Made by a program: the position numbers and the translations under genes | The notes under the pieces: generated by a model | What the model was told of the DNA's origin: nothing | The model's input: the letters and a program-made list of their open reading frames with translations, nothing else | The model's database searches: none | Part shown: in pieces, positions 17,468-26,942 of the stretch | How the letters are laid out: each line of letters opens with the position of its first letter | How positions within the stretch are numbered: position 1 is the first letter of the stretch | Origin: Candidatus Desulfosporosinus nitrosoreducens | Lineage (GTDB): Bacteria; Bacillota; Desulfitobacteriia; Desulfitobacteriales; Desulfitobacteriaceae | Length of the DNA stretch: 64,000 nucleotides | Assembly (NCBI RefSeq): GCF_030954495.1 | Contig: NZ_JAVHUW010000072.1 | Span: 47,582-111,581, forward strand | Reading direction: 5' to 3'

Positions 17468-19015
17468 TTATTTGGCAAAGTCAACCGCTCTAGTTTCACG
17501 TATAACAACGACTTTAATCTGTCCCGGATATTCAAGTTCTTCTTCAATGCGTTTACTAATCTCACGGGCTACGCGCGGAGCAAGAACATCGTCAATCTTG
17601 TCCGGCTTAACAATAATCCGCACTTCCCGTCCGGCCTGAATAGCAAAACATTTTTCAACGCCTTCGAAACTTTCAGCGATATCTTCAAGTTTTTGCAGCC
17701 GTTTAATATATGTTTCCAGTGTTTCCCGACGCGCACCCGGGCGGGCCGCGGAAACTGCGTCAGCTGCGGCAACTAAAACAGCTACGATACTTTTGGGTTC
17801 CACATCATTATGATGGGCTTCGATAGCATGGGTAACATCGGTAGATTCCTTATATTTTCTAGCCAGGTCTACTCCAATTTGTACATGAGTACCTTCTAAA
17901 TCGTGATCAACAGCTTTTCCAATATCATGCAGCAGTCCTGCTCGTTTTGCCAACTGAACGTCCACTCCCAGCTCGGCTGCCATTAATCCGGCCAGGTGGG
18001 AAACCTCCGTCGAATGTTTCAAGACATTTTGACCATAACTTGTGCGGAATTTTAGTCGTCCGAGCAAACGGATCAATTCAGGATGTAAGCCATGAACTCC
18101 AGTTTCAAAGGTAGCCTGTTCTCCTTCTTCGCGGATCTTTTGATCGACTTCTTTCTGAGCTTTTTCCACCATTTCTTCAATACGGGCCGGGTGGATTCGG
18201 CCATCGGCAATCAATTTTTCCAAGGCTATGCGCGCCACTTCACGACGGATGGGATCAAAACCGGATAAAATTACAGCTTCAGGCGTATCATCAATAATAA
18301 GATCGATTCCGGTCAATGTTTCCAACGTTCGGATATTGCGTCCCTCGCGGCCAATAATCCGCCCTTTCATTTCATCACTGGGCAGAGCTACGACAGAGAC
18401 CGTCGTCTCAGCGACATGGTCAGCAGCACAGCGCTGGATCGCTAAAGATATAACATTTTTAGCCCGTTTTTCAGCTTCTTCTTTAGCGCGAGTCTCAATT
18501 TCTTTAATCATGATCGCCGACTCGTAGCGAACTTCTTCCTCAACTCTTTTCAGAAGAAGCTGTTTGGCTTCTTCCGAGGTCATGCCGGACAAGCGCTCAA
18601 GTTCGGCTTGTTCTTTGTCTACAAGCTGGTTCAACTCTTCTTTGAGAGAATCCACTTCGGCTTCCTTACGATGCAAAGTCTCTTCTTTTCGTTCAAGCGA
18701 CTCGATTTTACGGTCTAAACTTTCTTCTTTTTGCAATAAACGCCGTTCCAACCGTTGCAGTTCATTACGACGTTCACGAGTTTCTTTTTCCACTTCATTG
18801 TGGATATGCATGACTTCTTCTTTGGCAGCAATAATTGATTCCCGTTTTTTGCTTTCCGCGGCAGACAGCGCATTTTCAACGATCCGTTTGGCTTCTTCTT
18901 CAGCGGTTCCGATAACTTTTTCCGCAGTATTTCTACGAATATGCCAGCCAACTAAGGCCCCCAGACCTAATCCCACTAATATGGCAATTAACCCTGTAAT
19001 AAATATTGCGATCAT
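17468..19015 (-). CDS. rny: ribonuclease Y
   Basis: A 515-aa membrane-anchored endoribonuclease that starts decay of many mRNAs in Firmicutes. In order: an N-terminal transmembrane helix (MIAIFITGLIAILVGLGLGA), a long charged coiled coil to about residue 200, a KH RNA-binding domain with GRIIGREGRNIRTLE, and an HD catalytic domain with LLHDIGKA. Length matches the family (about 510-520). The ATG at 19015 lies 11 bases after AAGGAGG; an upstream in-frame GTG overlaps that RBS and is rejected. The leader contains a terminator-like hairpin, suggesting attenuation. Confidence 0.97.
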   Translation of the reverse strand: MIAIFITGLIAILVGLGLGALVGWHIRRNTAEKVIGTAEEEAKRIVENALSAAESKKRESIIAAKEEVMHIHNEVEKETRERRNELQRLERRLLQKEESLDRKIESLERKEETLHRKEAEVDSLKEELNQLVDKEQAELERLSGMTSEEAKQLLLKRVEEEVRYESAIMIKEIETRAKEEAEKRAKNVISLAIQRCAADHVAETTVSVVALPSDEMKGRIIGREGRNIRTLETLTGIDLIIDDTPEAVILSGFDPIRREVARIALEKLIADGRIHPARIEEMVEKAQKEVDQKIREEGEQATFETGVHGLHPELIRLLGRLKFRTSYGQNVLKHSTEVSHLAGLMAAELGVDVQLAKRAGLLHDIGKAVDHDLEGTHVQIGVDLARKYKESTDVTHAIEAHHNDVEPKSIVAVLVAAADAVSAARPGARRETLETYIKRLQKLEDIAESFEGVEKCFAIQAGREVRIIVKPDKIDDVLAPRVAREISKRIEEELEYPGQIKVVVIRETRAVDFAK

Positions 19016-19063
19016 ACGTGCACACACCTCCTTGTTTGTCAAAATTCAAAATTTTATTCTTAA

Positions 19064-19092
19064 ATAAAAAAAACTGGTTTCCCCAAACCAGT
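19064..19092 (-). terminator. terminator-like hairpin in the rny leader
   Basis: Arms 19073-19080 and 19085-19092 (8 bp) with a 4-base loop, followed on the minus strand by nine T residues. It ends only about 50 bases before the rny ATG, too close to leave room for a full promoter downstream, so it may be an attenuator, or rny may depend on readthrough. Confidence 0.7.
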
Positions 19093-19211
19093 CTCTTAAG
19101 CAAACCTTTAAAGACGGAAATCCCCTTCCGCTTCCTACAACTCTCGTTAGTCAAAAAACAATATTAAAAACTGACTATTCACGAAATCTATAAGAAAACC
19201 ATTAAAGGCTA

Positions 19212-19243
19212 AATCTTAACAGAGACAGGTCTCTGTTAAGATT
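19212..19243. terminator. perfect 15-bp hairpin between recX and rny
   Basis: Arms 19212-19226 and 19229-19243 are exactly complementary and nearly abut. It lies about 90 bases after the recX stop and probably ends the recA-recX transcript, although the T run on the minus strand is weak. The remaining intergenic sequence (19093-19334) holds no gene. Confidence 0.6.
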
Positions 19244-19334
19244 TTAATATTATTTGCAATTAATGTCAAGCTTGTCCTAAATGGGCCGATTTTATTCAAG
19301 TTTTCAGAAAAAATCCGGAGTTCCGCCGCAAGAC

Positions 19335-19886
19335 TTAGAAATCAATTGTCTCATCATTGCGCGGAGATTGTATCTCTGAAACGACACCTCTTACCATATC
19401 CGAGGGATATCCTCGTTGAATAAGCTTGCGGACAACTTTTTGCTGTACCAGCAACTCGGCCGGTATCAATTGTCCCTTTAGATCTTTAGAGGCTTTTTCC
19501 TGCCGGTGCTGTTCCTCTTGGGCCCACCATTTCCGGGCTAGAAATAAACACTGTTGAAATTCCTCAGCCTGGGAATACGCCTCCTCCAGCACTTCTTCAA
19601 TCAAGCGGGAAGCGATTCCCCGGTTCTGCATATCCAAGATAACCCTGCGGCGCGAATACCGTTTAAGGCGGCTTTTGACATAACTCAAAGCAAGCTCCCG
19701 GTCATTGAGGTAACCATAATCCACCAGTTTAGCGACCGCCTCGCCGATCTCTTCGCCGGCAAACCCTTTATCGCTGAGACGAGCTTCCAGTTCATGAGTT
19801 GTCAGCGCCCTCCTTGACAAACAATCCAAAGCTGTTTCCCAAGCACTTTTCCGGGGCTTATGACTCGTCAAGCGAATCATCTTCAT
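19335..19886 (-). CDS. recX: regulatory protein RecX
   Basis: A 183-aa helical protein of the RecX family, which binds RecA filaments and modulates them. Typical tandem three-helix repeats are visible: ALTTHELEARLSDKGFAGEE, then RELALSYVKSRLKRYSRRRV, and the later VVRKLIQRGYPSDMVRGVV. It starts inside recA, overlapping it by 29 bases, so the two are translationally coupled. RecX is usually made in far smaller amounts than RecA, in line with such coupling. Confidence 0.93.
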   Translation of the reverse strand: MKMIRLTSHKPRKSAWETALDCLSRRALTTHELEARLSDKGFAGEEIGEAVAKLVDYGYLNDRELALSYVKSRLKRYSRRRVILDMQNRGIASRLIEEVLEEAYSQAEEFQQCLFLARKWWAQEEQHRQEKASKDLKGQLIPAELLVQQKVVRKLIQRGYPSDMVRGVVSEIQSPRNDETIDF

Positions 19887-20898
19887 CTGCGGCAGCCGTG
19901 GATGTGACTGGGGAGTTCATATTGGAACGAATTAAGTTTTCTAAAGTAAGGGCAACATCCGGATGTTGTTTGAGATATTCTTTGACATTCTCCCGGCCTT
20001 GCCCTAAACGTTCTCCATTATAGGAATACCAGGCACCTGATTTGGATATTATCTCCATTTCCGTGCCGATATCTACAATACTTCCTTCTCTAGAAATTCC
20101 TTCTCCGTACATTATATCAAAATCCGCGGATTTAAAAGGAGGAGCGACTTTATTCTTAACGACTTTAACCCGAGTCTTATTTCCGACAATTTCCTGCCCT
20201 TGTTTCAAAGCCTCTTGCCGGCGAATATCGACACGGATCGTGGCATAAAATTTTAAGGCTCGCCCTCCCGTGGTCGTTTCCGGACTGCCAAACATTACGC
20301 CAATTTTTTCACGAATTTGATTGATAAACACTACGCAGGTATTGCTCTTGCTGATTGATCCGGTCAGCTTGCGCAAGGCCTGAGACATTAGACGGGCGTG
20401 CAGACCGACGTGATTATCGCCCATCTCTCCCTCAATTTCCGCTCTAGGTACTAAAGCGGCAACAGAATCGAGAACGACAACATCCACAGCAGCGCTGCGC
20501 ACCAGAGCTTCACAAATTTCTAAGCCCTGCTCGCCGGTATCCGGTTGGGAAACCAACAGTTCCTCGATATTGACTCCCAGAGCTTTGGCGTAGACAGGAT
20601 CGAGGGCATGCTCCGCGTCAATAAAGGCAGCTACGCCACCCAGTTTTTGGGCCTCGGCAATAATATGTAAAGCGACCGTCGTTTTACCGGAAGACTCAGG
20701 TCCAAATATTTCTATGATCCGGCCACGCGGCACTCCGCCAACCCCCAAGGCCAAATCTAAAGCCAGAGAACCCGTAGGTATAACGTCTATCACAGATCCA
20801 GCTGAAGACCCTAGTTTCATAATGGAACCTTTGCCAAACTGCTTTTCAATCTGTGCCAACGCAACATCCAGTGCCTTTAGCTTATTTGTCTCAGCCAT
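19858..20898 (-). CDS. recA: DNA recombinase RecA
   Basis: A 346-aa strand-exchange ATPase for recombinational repair and the SOS response. Walker A is GPESSGKTTVALH, Walker B is VVVLDSVAAL, and the L2 region follows with VFINQIREKIGVMFGSPETT. The acidic tail (DEDDSLDES) is typical. No intein or insertion is present. It is separated from the upstream DEAD-box helicase gene by a terminator, so it has its own promoter between 20899 and 21060; I could not identify a convincing LexA box there by eye. Confidence 0.99.
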   Translation of the reverse strand: MAETNKLKALDVALAQIEKQFGKGSIMKLGSSAGSVIDVIPTGSLALDLALGVGGVPRGRIIEIFGPESSGKTTVALHIIAEAQKLGGVAAFIDAEHALDPVYAKALGVNIEELLVSQPDTGEQGLEICEALVRSAAVDVVVLDSVAALVPRAEIEGEMGDNHVGLHARLMSQALRKLTGSISKSNTCVVFINQIREKIGVMFGSPETTTGGRALKFYATIRVDIRRQEALKQGQEIVGNKTRVKVVKNKVAPPFKSADFDIMYGEGISREGSIVDIGTEMEIISKSGAWYSYNGERLGQGRENVKEYLKQHPDVALTLENLIRSNMNSPVTSTAAADEDDSLDES

Positions 20899-21060
20899 TT
20901 GCCGTCCTCCTCACTCAGTTAAAACGCATTTTCGCGTTCGCAAAACATCTGTTCGATTACCATTATAGGGGCTAGTCTCAATACTTGTCAATTTGTTTAT
21001 AGTGCAATTCGACAGTAAAGCCGGCATTTCACCTAAAACTCCATAACTCAGACAATAAGA

Positions 21061-21094
21061 GAAAAAGCTAAGTCCTGAACAGACCAGCTTTTTC
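21061..21094 (-). terminator. terminator after the DEAD-box helicase gene
   Basis: Arms 21061-21069 and 21086-21094 pair perfectly and are T-rich in the 3' half on the minus strand. It lies 19 bases after the helicase stop codon. Confidence 0.8.
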
Positions 21095-21112
21095 GTCCGG
21101 AGTTTTTAAAGT

Positions 21113-22729
21113 CTAATAATCTGTGTTTTCACGAGCTTTAGCCGGCTCAACACTGACTCTTCGCCCTTTAATCATAGCTTGATGCATACAACTTAAAACC
21201 CTTGAAGCATATTCTTCGGGAACCTCTACGAATGTAAACTTGTCATAGATATTGATCATACCAATAATCTTTCCCGGAACTCCACTTTCTTCAGCAATCC
21301 AGCGGATAATGTCCTGCGGGCGGATTTGCTGAACCCGGCCAATGTTCATAAAGAAGCGGACCATTCCCGGCGCGGCTCCGGTATTTCCGAAATGATTCAT
21401 ATCCTGGTCATTCTCTTCAGGCCGTTCTTCGGCATTGGCCCCCTCAACCGCAAATTTTAAAGCGGCGGCGGCGACATCGGTCGAATCGTATTCCTCAAGC
21501 AAATCTCCAATAATGGCGCGATAATTTCCCAGGCGATTGCCTTGAATCAACCTCACGAGCTGATTCTTGAGATTATCTGCCTGACGCTCACTAATATCCG
21601 CTAAGGATGGGAGCTCCTGGCGCCGTATTCGCGTCTTGATTAAGTTTTCAATCAAACGAAGCTGGCGGTATTCTTTGGGAGAAATCAAGGTTATGGCTTG
21701 TCCCCGGCGGCCGACACGTCCCGTACGCCCAATTCTATGCACATAGGACACCGGGTCCTGAGGTATGTCAAAATTTATAACGTGTGTCAAATTATTAATG
21801 TCTAAGCCCCGAGCCGCAACATCTGTGGCGACAAGCAACTCCGTCTTTCCATCCCGGAAACGTTTCATAACCCGGTCCCGCTGCTGCTGGCTTAAGTCTC
21901 CATGCAAAGCATCAGCGACATATCCCCGGGCTTCAAGGGCCACAACCAGCTCGTCCACGCCTCGCTTTGTGCGGCAAAAGGTGATCCCCTGTCCGATATC
22001 CTCCATGTCAATGATGCGACAGAGCGCATCAACCTTAATACTCTCTCTGGTCTCATAAAACACTTGGTCAATGAGCGGTACGGTCAATTCATCCCTGCTG
22101 ACAGTCACAGAGCGGGGACTCTTCATGTAAGTCTGGGCTAACTTGCGAATCGCCTGGGGCATTGTCGCCGAAAAAAGCATGACCTGACGGCCTTCTTCAG
22201 GAACCGCCTTGAGAAGCCCCTCGATATCTTCAACAAAACCCATATCCAGCATTTCATCGGCTTCATCTAATACAACCATTTTAACATGCTGCAAACGCAG
22301 TGTACCTCTATTTAAATGGTCCAACAGCCTTCCCGGCGTTCCAACGACAACTTGGTACCCCATGCGCAAGGCACGTATCTGCCGGTCAATCGGCTGTCCA
22401 CCATAGATTGGCAATGGTTTTACATGCTTGTATTTTCCGATCTTAGCGATTTCCTCCGCGACCTGAATAGCCAGTTCCCGAGTAGGCGTAACGATAAGCG
22501 CTTGCACGGCTTGAAACTTCGAGTTTACCTTCTCAGTTATTGGAATTCCAAAAGCGGCCGTCTTCCCGGTTCCGGTCTGAGCTTGGCCAATAACATCCAC
22601 ATTTTCCAGCGCAACAGGAATCGCCTGCTGCTGAATTGGAGAAGGCTCCTCAAATCCCATTTCCGACAAAGCCTGTACGATATGCTTACTCAACTGAATA
22701 TCCCCAAAGGATTGTAAACGTTCAACCAT
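21113..22729 (-). CDS. DEAD-box RNA helicase with C-terminal RNA-binding domain (DeaD/CsdA/CshA type)
   Basis: A 538-aa RNA helicase. Motifs in order: the Q motif (GFEEPSPIQQQAIP), AQTGTGKT (I), PTRELA (Ia), DEAD (II), SAT (III) and HRIGRTGR (VI). After the helicase core come a dimerisation-like stretch and, at about 450-520, a DbpA-type RNA-binding domain (VRFFMNIGRVQQIRPQDIIR). Such helicases help ribosome assembly and RNA decay, especially in the cold. It begins 8 bases after cinA ends and is probably co-transcribed with it. Confidence 0.95.
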   Translation of the reverse strand: MVERLQSFGDIQLSKHIVQALSEMGFEEPSPIQQQAIPVALENVDVIGQAQTGTGKTAAFGIPITEKVNSKFQAVQALIVTPTRELAIQVAEEIAKIGKYKHVKPLPIYGGQPIDRQIRALRMGYQVVVGTPGRLLDHLNRGTLRLQHVKMVVLDEADEMLDMGFVEDIEGLLKAVPEEGRQVMLFSATMPQAIRKLAQTYMKSPRSVTVSRDELTVPLIDQVFYETRESIKVDALCRIIDMEDIGQGITFCRTKRGVDELVVALEARGYVADALHGDLSQQQRDRVMKRFRDGKTELLVATDVAARGLDINNLTHVINFDIPQDPVSYVHRIGRTGRVGRRGQAITLISPKEYRQLRLIENLIKTRIRRQELPSLADISERQADNLKNQLVRLIQGNRLGNYRAIIGDLLEEYDSTDVAAAALKFAVEGANAEERPEENDQDMNHFGNTGAAPGMVRFFMNIGRVQQIRPQDIIRWIAEESGVPGKIIGMINIYDKFTFVEVPEEYASRVLSCMHQAMIKGRRVSVEPAKARENTDY

Positions 22730-22739
22730 CACCTAATTA

Positions 22740-23996
22740 TTATCCCCTTTCCTTGTTCAACATGTGCAGCCTTATCCCATTAAGGGCGGCTTGAACGGTC
22801 AATTGGCGCACAGACTCCCGTTCTCCGTAAAACTGAAACTTTCGCGCGTAAACCCCCTCGGGTGAAGCGATCCCAATATAAACCAAACCTACTGGTTTCG
22901 AGGAACTGCCTCCACCCGGACCGGCAATGCCTGTTGTTGAGATGGCCAGATCCGATCCCGATTTAGAGCGGATGCCTTCAGCCATCTCGCGAGCCACTTC
23001 TTCGCTTACAGCCCCAAACTGATTAAGGGTCTTTTCCTTGACCCCTAGAAGTTGTTGTTTCAGAGAATTCGAATAACTTACAACCCCTCCAAGATAAAAC
23101 TCCGAACTTCCCGGTTCTTGAGTTAAGGTCGCACCAAGTAAGCCTCCAGTACAAGACTCGGCCGTTGCAAGCGTTAACTGATTCTTTTTGAGAGTCTGCC
23201 CTACAATGCCCAGCATTGTCTCCTCGTCGCGACCAAACACTTTGTCTCCAAGGCGCCGTCGAATCTCATCTTCCGCGTGCTTTAACGAATCCACGGCGAT
23301 TCCCGACGTCGCTTCCGTTCCTCTCGCCACTAAACGAATATGCATTTCCGCTCGTTTAGCCAACAAAGCGATTGAGACATCCGCAAGATGCATGAGGCCA
23401 CCCAGTACTTCCTCGATGGCAGATTCACCGATACCAAAAACCTTTAAGACTCGTTCATTCATCCGCTCCGAATCCGGCCCGACAATTCGTTGCAATTCAG
23501 GCCAGACATAGTCATCGAACATCGGTTTCATTTCAAACGGGGGGCCTGGCAATATGATAACTGTCTTCCCACTCTTTTCAATGATAGCGCCAGGTGCCGT
23601 ACCGATAGGATTAGGCAATATCTTAGAGCCTTTTGGAAAATAGGCCTGTTTCTCATTACTAGAAGGCATTGGAGCTTTCCGGCGGCCAAAAAACTGAACG
23701 ATCTGCTGTAAACTGGTTTGGTCCAGCTCCATTGGCAAATTCAAGACTTTAGCAACAAGTTCTTTGGTCAGGTCATCCGCTGTGGGGCCCAGCCCTCCGG
23801 TTGTCACTAAAAGGTCTGAGCGGTCAATCGCCTGGCGCAGCACTTGCTCTAAGCGTTCTGAATTGTCTCCAACCGTAGTATGATAGTCTACCTCGATGCC
23901 TAAAGAGGAAAGTTTTCCGGTCAAGTAGTGAGCACTCGTGTTAAGTGTCTCTCCAAGTAACAACTCCGTTCCAGTAGCCACAATTTCAGCTTTCAT
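22740..23996 (-). CDS. cinA: CinA family protein (competence/damage-inducible; NMN deamidase-like)
   Basis: A 418-aa two-domain protein. The N-terminal molybdopterin-binding-like (COG1058) domain starts MKAEIVATGTELLLGETLNT and has TTGGLGPTADDLT. The C-terminal CinA (COG1546) domain has TAESCTGGLLG, known in homologues as a nicotinamide mononucleotide deamidase active-site region. The pair is involved in pyridine nucleotide salvage or repair. Its position upstream of recA is common in Firmicutes, here with a helicase gene in between. Confidence 0.96.
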   Translation of the reverse strand: MKAEIVATGTELLLGETLNTSAHYLTGKLSSLGIEVDYHTTVGDNSERLEQVLRQAIDRSDLLVTTGGLGPTADDLTKELVAKVLNLPMELDQTSLQQIVQFFGRRKAPMPSSNEKQAYFPKGSKILPNPIGTAPGAIIEKSGKTVIILPGPPFEMKPMFDDYVWPELQRIVGPDSERMNERVLKVFGIGESAIEEVLGGLMHLADVSIALLAKRAEMHIRLVARGTEATSGIAVDSLKHAEDEIRRRLGDKVFGRDEETMLGIVGQTLKKNQLTLATAESCTGGLLGATLTQEPGSSEFYLGGVVSYSNSLKQQLLGVKEKTLNQFGAVSEEVAREMAEGIRSKSGSDLAISTTGIAGPGGGSSSKPVGLVYIGIASPEGVYARKFQFYGERESVRQLTVQAALNGIRLHMLNKERG

Positions 23997-24102
23997 TTAT
24001 TCTATCACTCTCCCAGTACCAACGCAAATATATCCGCGTTAGTTATGCTTGCTTAGTTATTTCTCACCTTACCTTAAGTTATCCTTCTAAAGGCAAAAAA
24101 AT

Positions 24103-24121
24103 GAACCTCGCAATGAGGTTC
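24103..24121 (-). terminator. terminator after the FtsH-like gene
   Basis: A 7-bp GC-rich stem (GAACCTC and GAGGTTC) with a 5-base loop, followed on the minus strand by ATTTTTTTG. It directly follows the stop codon at 24128. Confidence 0.92.
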
Positions 24122-24127
24122 CGGCAA

Positions 24128-25597
24128 CTAGGCAGCATTTTGTAAATATCTGCGCAAAGTGTCCCCGTTCAGACTTTCCTCTTCTTGTAAAAGATCGCTG
24201 ATGCGCAGCAAAATATTTTTATTTTGCTGAACAATAAACATGGTGCGTTTCTCCAGTTGAGCTAAGATATCCTTCGTCACGGGCTGGCGTTGTTCGGCAC
24301 TCAGCAAAGAAACATCCGTCACTCCCAAAGAGGACATACCCGCTGAAAGCATTTTTTCCACCAAATCTAAAGCTTGCTCATAATCTCCTGCCGCACCCGT
24401 ACTCCGGGTTCCCAGCACCTCCTCTTCCGCCAAGGCTCCTGCTAAGGCAACCATAATCTGCTCTTCCAACATCGCTTGCGTGTAAAGATAGAGGTCATCT
24501 TTCGGATAATGCCGGACATACCCCAAGGCATTGCCCCGCGAACGTATGGAAACTTGAGAAACTGAGTTTGGCCGCACGGTTTCCGCAAGCATGGCATGGC
24601 CGCTTTCGTGAATGGCAATCCGGCGCAATTCCTCGGCCGTCGGTTTGCGGTCAAGCTTCTCTCCGAGCATGACCTTTTCCACAGCTTCATGTAAATGACG
24701 CCCCGTGATTTCAGTAGCTTGATCCCTCAAAGCGAAAATGGCCGCTTCATTCGTAACGCTCTCCAAATGCGCTCCGGAAAAGCCAAAGGTTTCATGAGCA
24801 ATCGCTTCCAAATCCACATCATGAGCTAAGGGTTTGTTTTTAGTATGGATTTTCAAGATAGCAATCCTGCCCTCTTTATCGGGAAGATCAACTTTCACTT
24901 GACGATCGAAACGCCCCGGACGAAGGATAGCGGGATCTAAGGCTTCCGGACGGTTTGTTGCGGCCATGACCAAAATATGCGGACCTTGATCAGTCTTAAG
25001 GCCATCCATTTCGATCAGCAACTGATTAAGGGTCTGATCGTATTCGTGATGGGAAACATTACTGCCCCGCTTGGCCCCCAAAATATCCATTTCATCAATG
25101 AAGATGATAGCGCTGGACTTTTTTTCTTTCTTAACTATTTCCCGCGCTCGGCGAAATAAGCTCCGCACACGCTCCGCTCCAACGCCTGCGTACATTTCCA
25201 CAAACTCGCTGCCGGAAACCGCCAAAAAGGAAGAATCCGTATATTTAGCGGCCGCTTTGGCCAACAATGTTTTCCCTGTTCCCGTAGGTCCCGATAAGAG
25301 GATTCCTTTTAAAGGACGAATTCCCAAAGCTTTCATGCGTTCGGAATAACGTAAAAAATCCAAAGCTTCCTGAAGCTCTTTTTTGGCAATCGTTTGGCCG
25401 CCAATATCCTCAAAATTAACCATTGTCGATGTAATCGCTACGCCTTGACCGTTCTTGATGACTTGACGTGAAATTCCAAAGGTCCAGAGAAAATACCCGC
25501 CTAACCCCAAGAGCACGATCGGAAAAATATTATAACCCATGACAAGCAAAAAGGCTAGAATACCCACACCCAAACCGATAAGGACATCCCGTTTCAC
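24128..25597 (-). CDS. FtsH-like membrane AAA+ zinc metalloprotease
   Basis: A 489-aa protein. Two N-terminal hydrophobic segments (VLIGLGVGILAFLLVMGYNI and VLLGLGGYFLWTFGI) replace the large periplasmic domain of classical FtsH. The AAA module has GPTGTGKTLLA (Walker A), AIIFIDEMDI (Walker B) and RPGRFDR (second region of homology). The M41 protease domain carries HESGHA, with a TGAAGDYEQA stretch that probably holds the third zinc ligand. It is clearly shorter than standard FtsH (about 600-650 aa) and so is a specialised paralogue. Clients are unknown. It is preceded by a small membrane protein gene on the same strand. Confidence 0.88.
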   Translation of the reverse strand: MKRDVLIGLGVGILAFLLVMGYNIFPIVLLGLGGYFLWTFGISRQVIKNGQGVAITSTMVNFEDIGGQTIAKKELQEALDFLRYSERMKALGIRPLKGILLSGPTGTGKTLLAKAAAKYTDSSFLAVSGSEFVEMYAGVGAERVRSLFRRAREIVKKEKKSSAIIFIDEMDILGAKRGSNVSHHEYDQTLNQLLIEMDGLKTDQGPHILVMAATNRPEALDPAILRPGRFDRQVKVDLPDKEGRIAILKIHTKNKPLAHDVDLEAIAHETFGFSGAHLESVTNEAAIFALRDQATEITGRHLHEAVEKVMLGEKLDRKPTAEELRRIAIHESGHAMLAETVRPNSVSQVSIRSRGNALGYVRHYPKDDLYLYTQAMLEEQIMVALAGALAEEEVLGTRSTGAAGDYEQALDLVEKMLSAGMSSLGVTDVSLLSAEQRQPVTKDILAQLEKRTMFIVQQNKNILLRISDLLQEEESLNGDTLRRYLQNAA

Positions 25598-25662
25598 ATA
25601 GTCTCCCCCTCACAATATGAAAATTTGGCTTAGTCTACTTTTAAGCCACCGAAGAATCGGTT

Positions 25663-26187
25663 CTATTCTTTTTTGCTCTCAAGGAATTGGCCCTGGTCAT
25701 GTCGCTCAACGACTTCGATCAATTGGGCGTTTCCTTGATTCAGTAAAATATAAATGGCGTCACTGTCCATGGCCAGCTCAAGTTGAACCCCTGATTTTTC
25801 CGCCATGGTTTGGAGGCTTTGGGCCATCTCGGTGAAATTTCCCCGGGAAATTGCCTCTTGGATAGGAAACTGCATTTGCTCAAATAAAGCTGTGAGTGAA
25901 TCATTTCTATGATCTAAATAGCGAATAGGTTCTTTACCGGCGATAGCCTCTAAGTCCAGACTCACTTGACGAAGATTGCTGATATGCTGGATAGCCACAT
26001 CCATCTCAGCTTGTCCATTGACTTGAACCGTTTTGGCCGAAATCACTCCGGTTATTTTTTGGCTTTGGCTTAAGATGGAGGAATCAATCCATTGTTTTTG
26101 ATAAAGAACCTTTCCGCCTAATAGCAAGCCAAATATGATTATTCCAGCAAGACCAATGACTAATATTCGTCGTTTCGTCATACGCAT
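25663..26187 (-). CDS. membrane-anchored hypothetical protein
   Basis: A 174-aa protein with a basic N-terminus and one hydrophobic helix (ILVIGLAGIIIFGLLLGG, about residues 8-25), so it is probably anchored in the membrane with the rest outside. No family is recognisable. It lies 65 bases upstream of the FtsH-like protease gene, and may work with it or be its substrate, but that is only inference from position. Confidence 0.72.
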   Translation of the reverse strand: MRMTKRRILVIGLAGIIIFGLLLGGKVLYQKQWIDSSILSQSQKITGVISAKTVQVNGQAEMDVAIQHISNLRQVSLDLEAIAGKEPIRYLDHRNDSLTALFEQMQFPIQEAISRGNFTEMAQSLQTMAEKSGVQLELAMDSDAIYILLNQGNAQLIEVVERHDQGQFLESKKE

Positions 26188-26300
26188 CTTCCTCCGTTTG
26201 CAACACTTTATGCTATATCAACATTATAGCATGCAGTATATCTTATAGAAATTTAAGATTTATCCTTGAAAGGTAATTTGTGTTAAATTTATCAAATTGC

Positions 26301-26339
26301 TAAGGGAGAGCTTTCTGTTAGCCAGAAAGCTCTCCCTAA
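26301..26339 (-). terminator. terminator after pgsA
   Basis: 16-bp arms (26301-26316 and 26324-26339) with one mismatch and a 7-base loop. It lies 45 bases after the pgsA stop. Confidence 0.88.
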
Positions 26340-26384
26340 TTTTCAAAGTTTAAATGCTGAGAAAAAATTTAAAACAGATTAAAT

Positions 26385-26942
26385 CTATTTATGTAATAAC
26401 TTCCGAGATTTCAACAAGTAATCCAGGCCGGAAATCACCGTGAAAAATACCGCCAAATATAATAAGGGCTGTCCGATGTGTAAACCGATCAGGGAAAAAG
26501 GCCAGTCATGGAGCAAAATGGCCGATATAGCCACAACCTGGGTAATTGTTTTAATTTTACCAAGTTTGCTGGCGCTAATTACAACCCGGTCCACTGCGGC
26601 TATGGCCCGCAGACCCGTCACGGCAAACTCTCTGGCCAAAACAATCCAGGCCACCCAGGCATTCACTTCCCCCAGCTCGACAAGAGAAATCAAGGCGGCG
26701 GAAACCAAAAGTTTGTCTGCCAAGGGGTCCATAAATTTACCGAGATTAGTGACCTGATGACGCTTACGGGCGATATAGCCGTCTAAACCATCCGTCGCAG
26801 AGGCCAAAATAAAAATAATCGCTGCGACCACTTCTTGATGAGGGAATAGTGTTTGGCCTTTGGGCACTTGGAGAAGTAAAAAGGCCATAAACACCGGTAT
26901 TAAAATAATGCGCGCTAGAGTTAAACGATTGGGTAAATTCAC
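26385..26942 (-). CDS. pgsA: CDP-diacylglycerol-glycerol-3-phosphate 3-phosphatidyltransferase
   Basis: A 185-aa integral membrane enzyme making phosphatidylglycerol phosphate. The CDP-alcohol phosphotransferase motif is present as DGLDGYIAR followed by GKFMDPLADK, holding the metal-binding Asp residues. Four or more hydrophobic helices surround it. It overlaps the end of rimO by 4 bases (ATGA-type), so translation is coupled. Confidence 0.96.
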   Translation of the reverse strand: MNLPNRLTLARIILIPVFMAFLLLQVPKGQTLFPHQEVVAAIIFILASATDGLDGYIARKRHQVTNLGKFMDPLADKLLVSAALISLVELGEVNAWVAWIVLAREFAVTGLRAIAAVDRVVISASKLGKIKTITQVVAISAILLHDWPFSLIGLHIGQPLLYLAVFFTVISGLDYLLKSRKLLHK

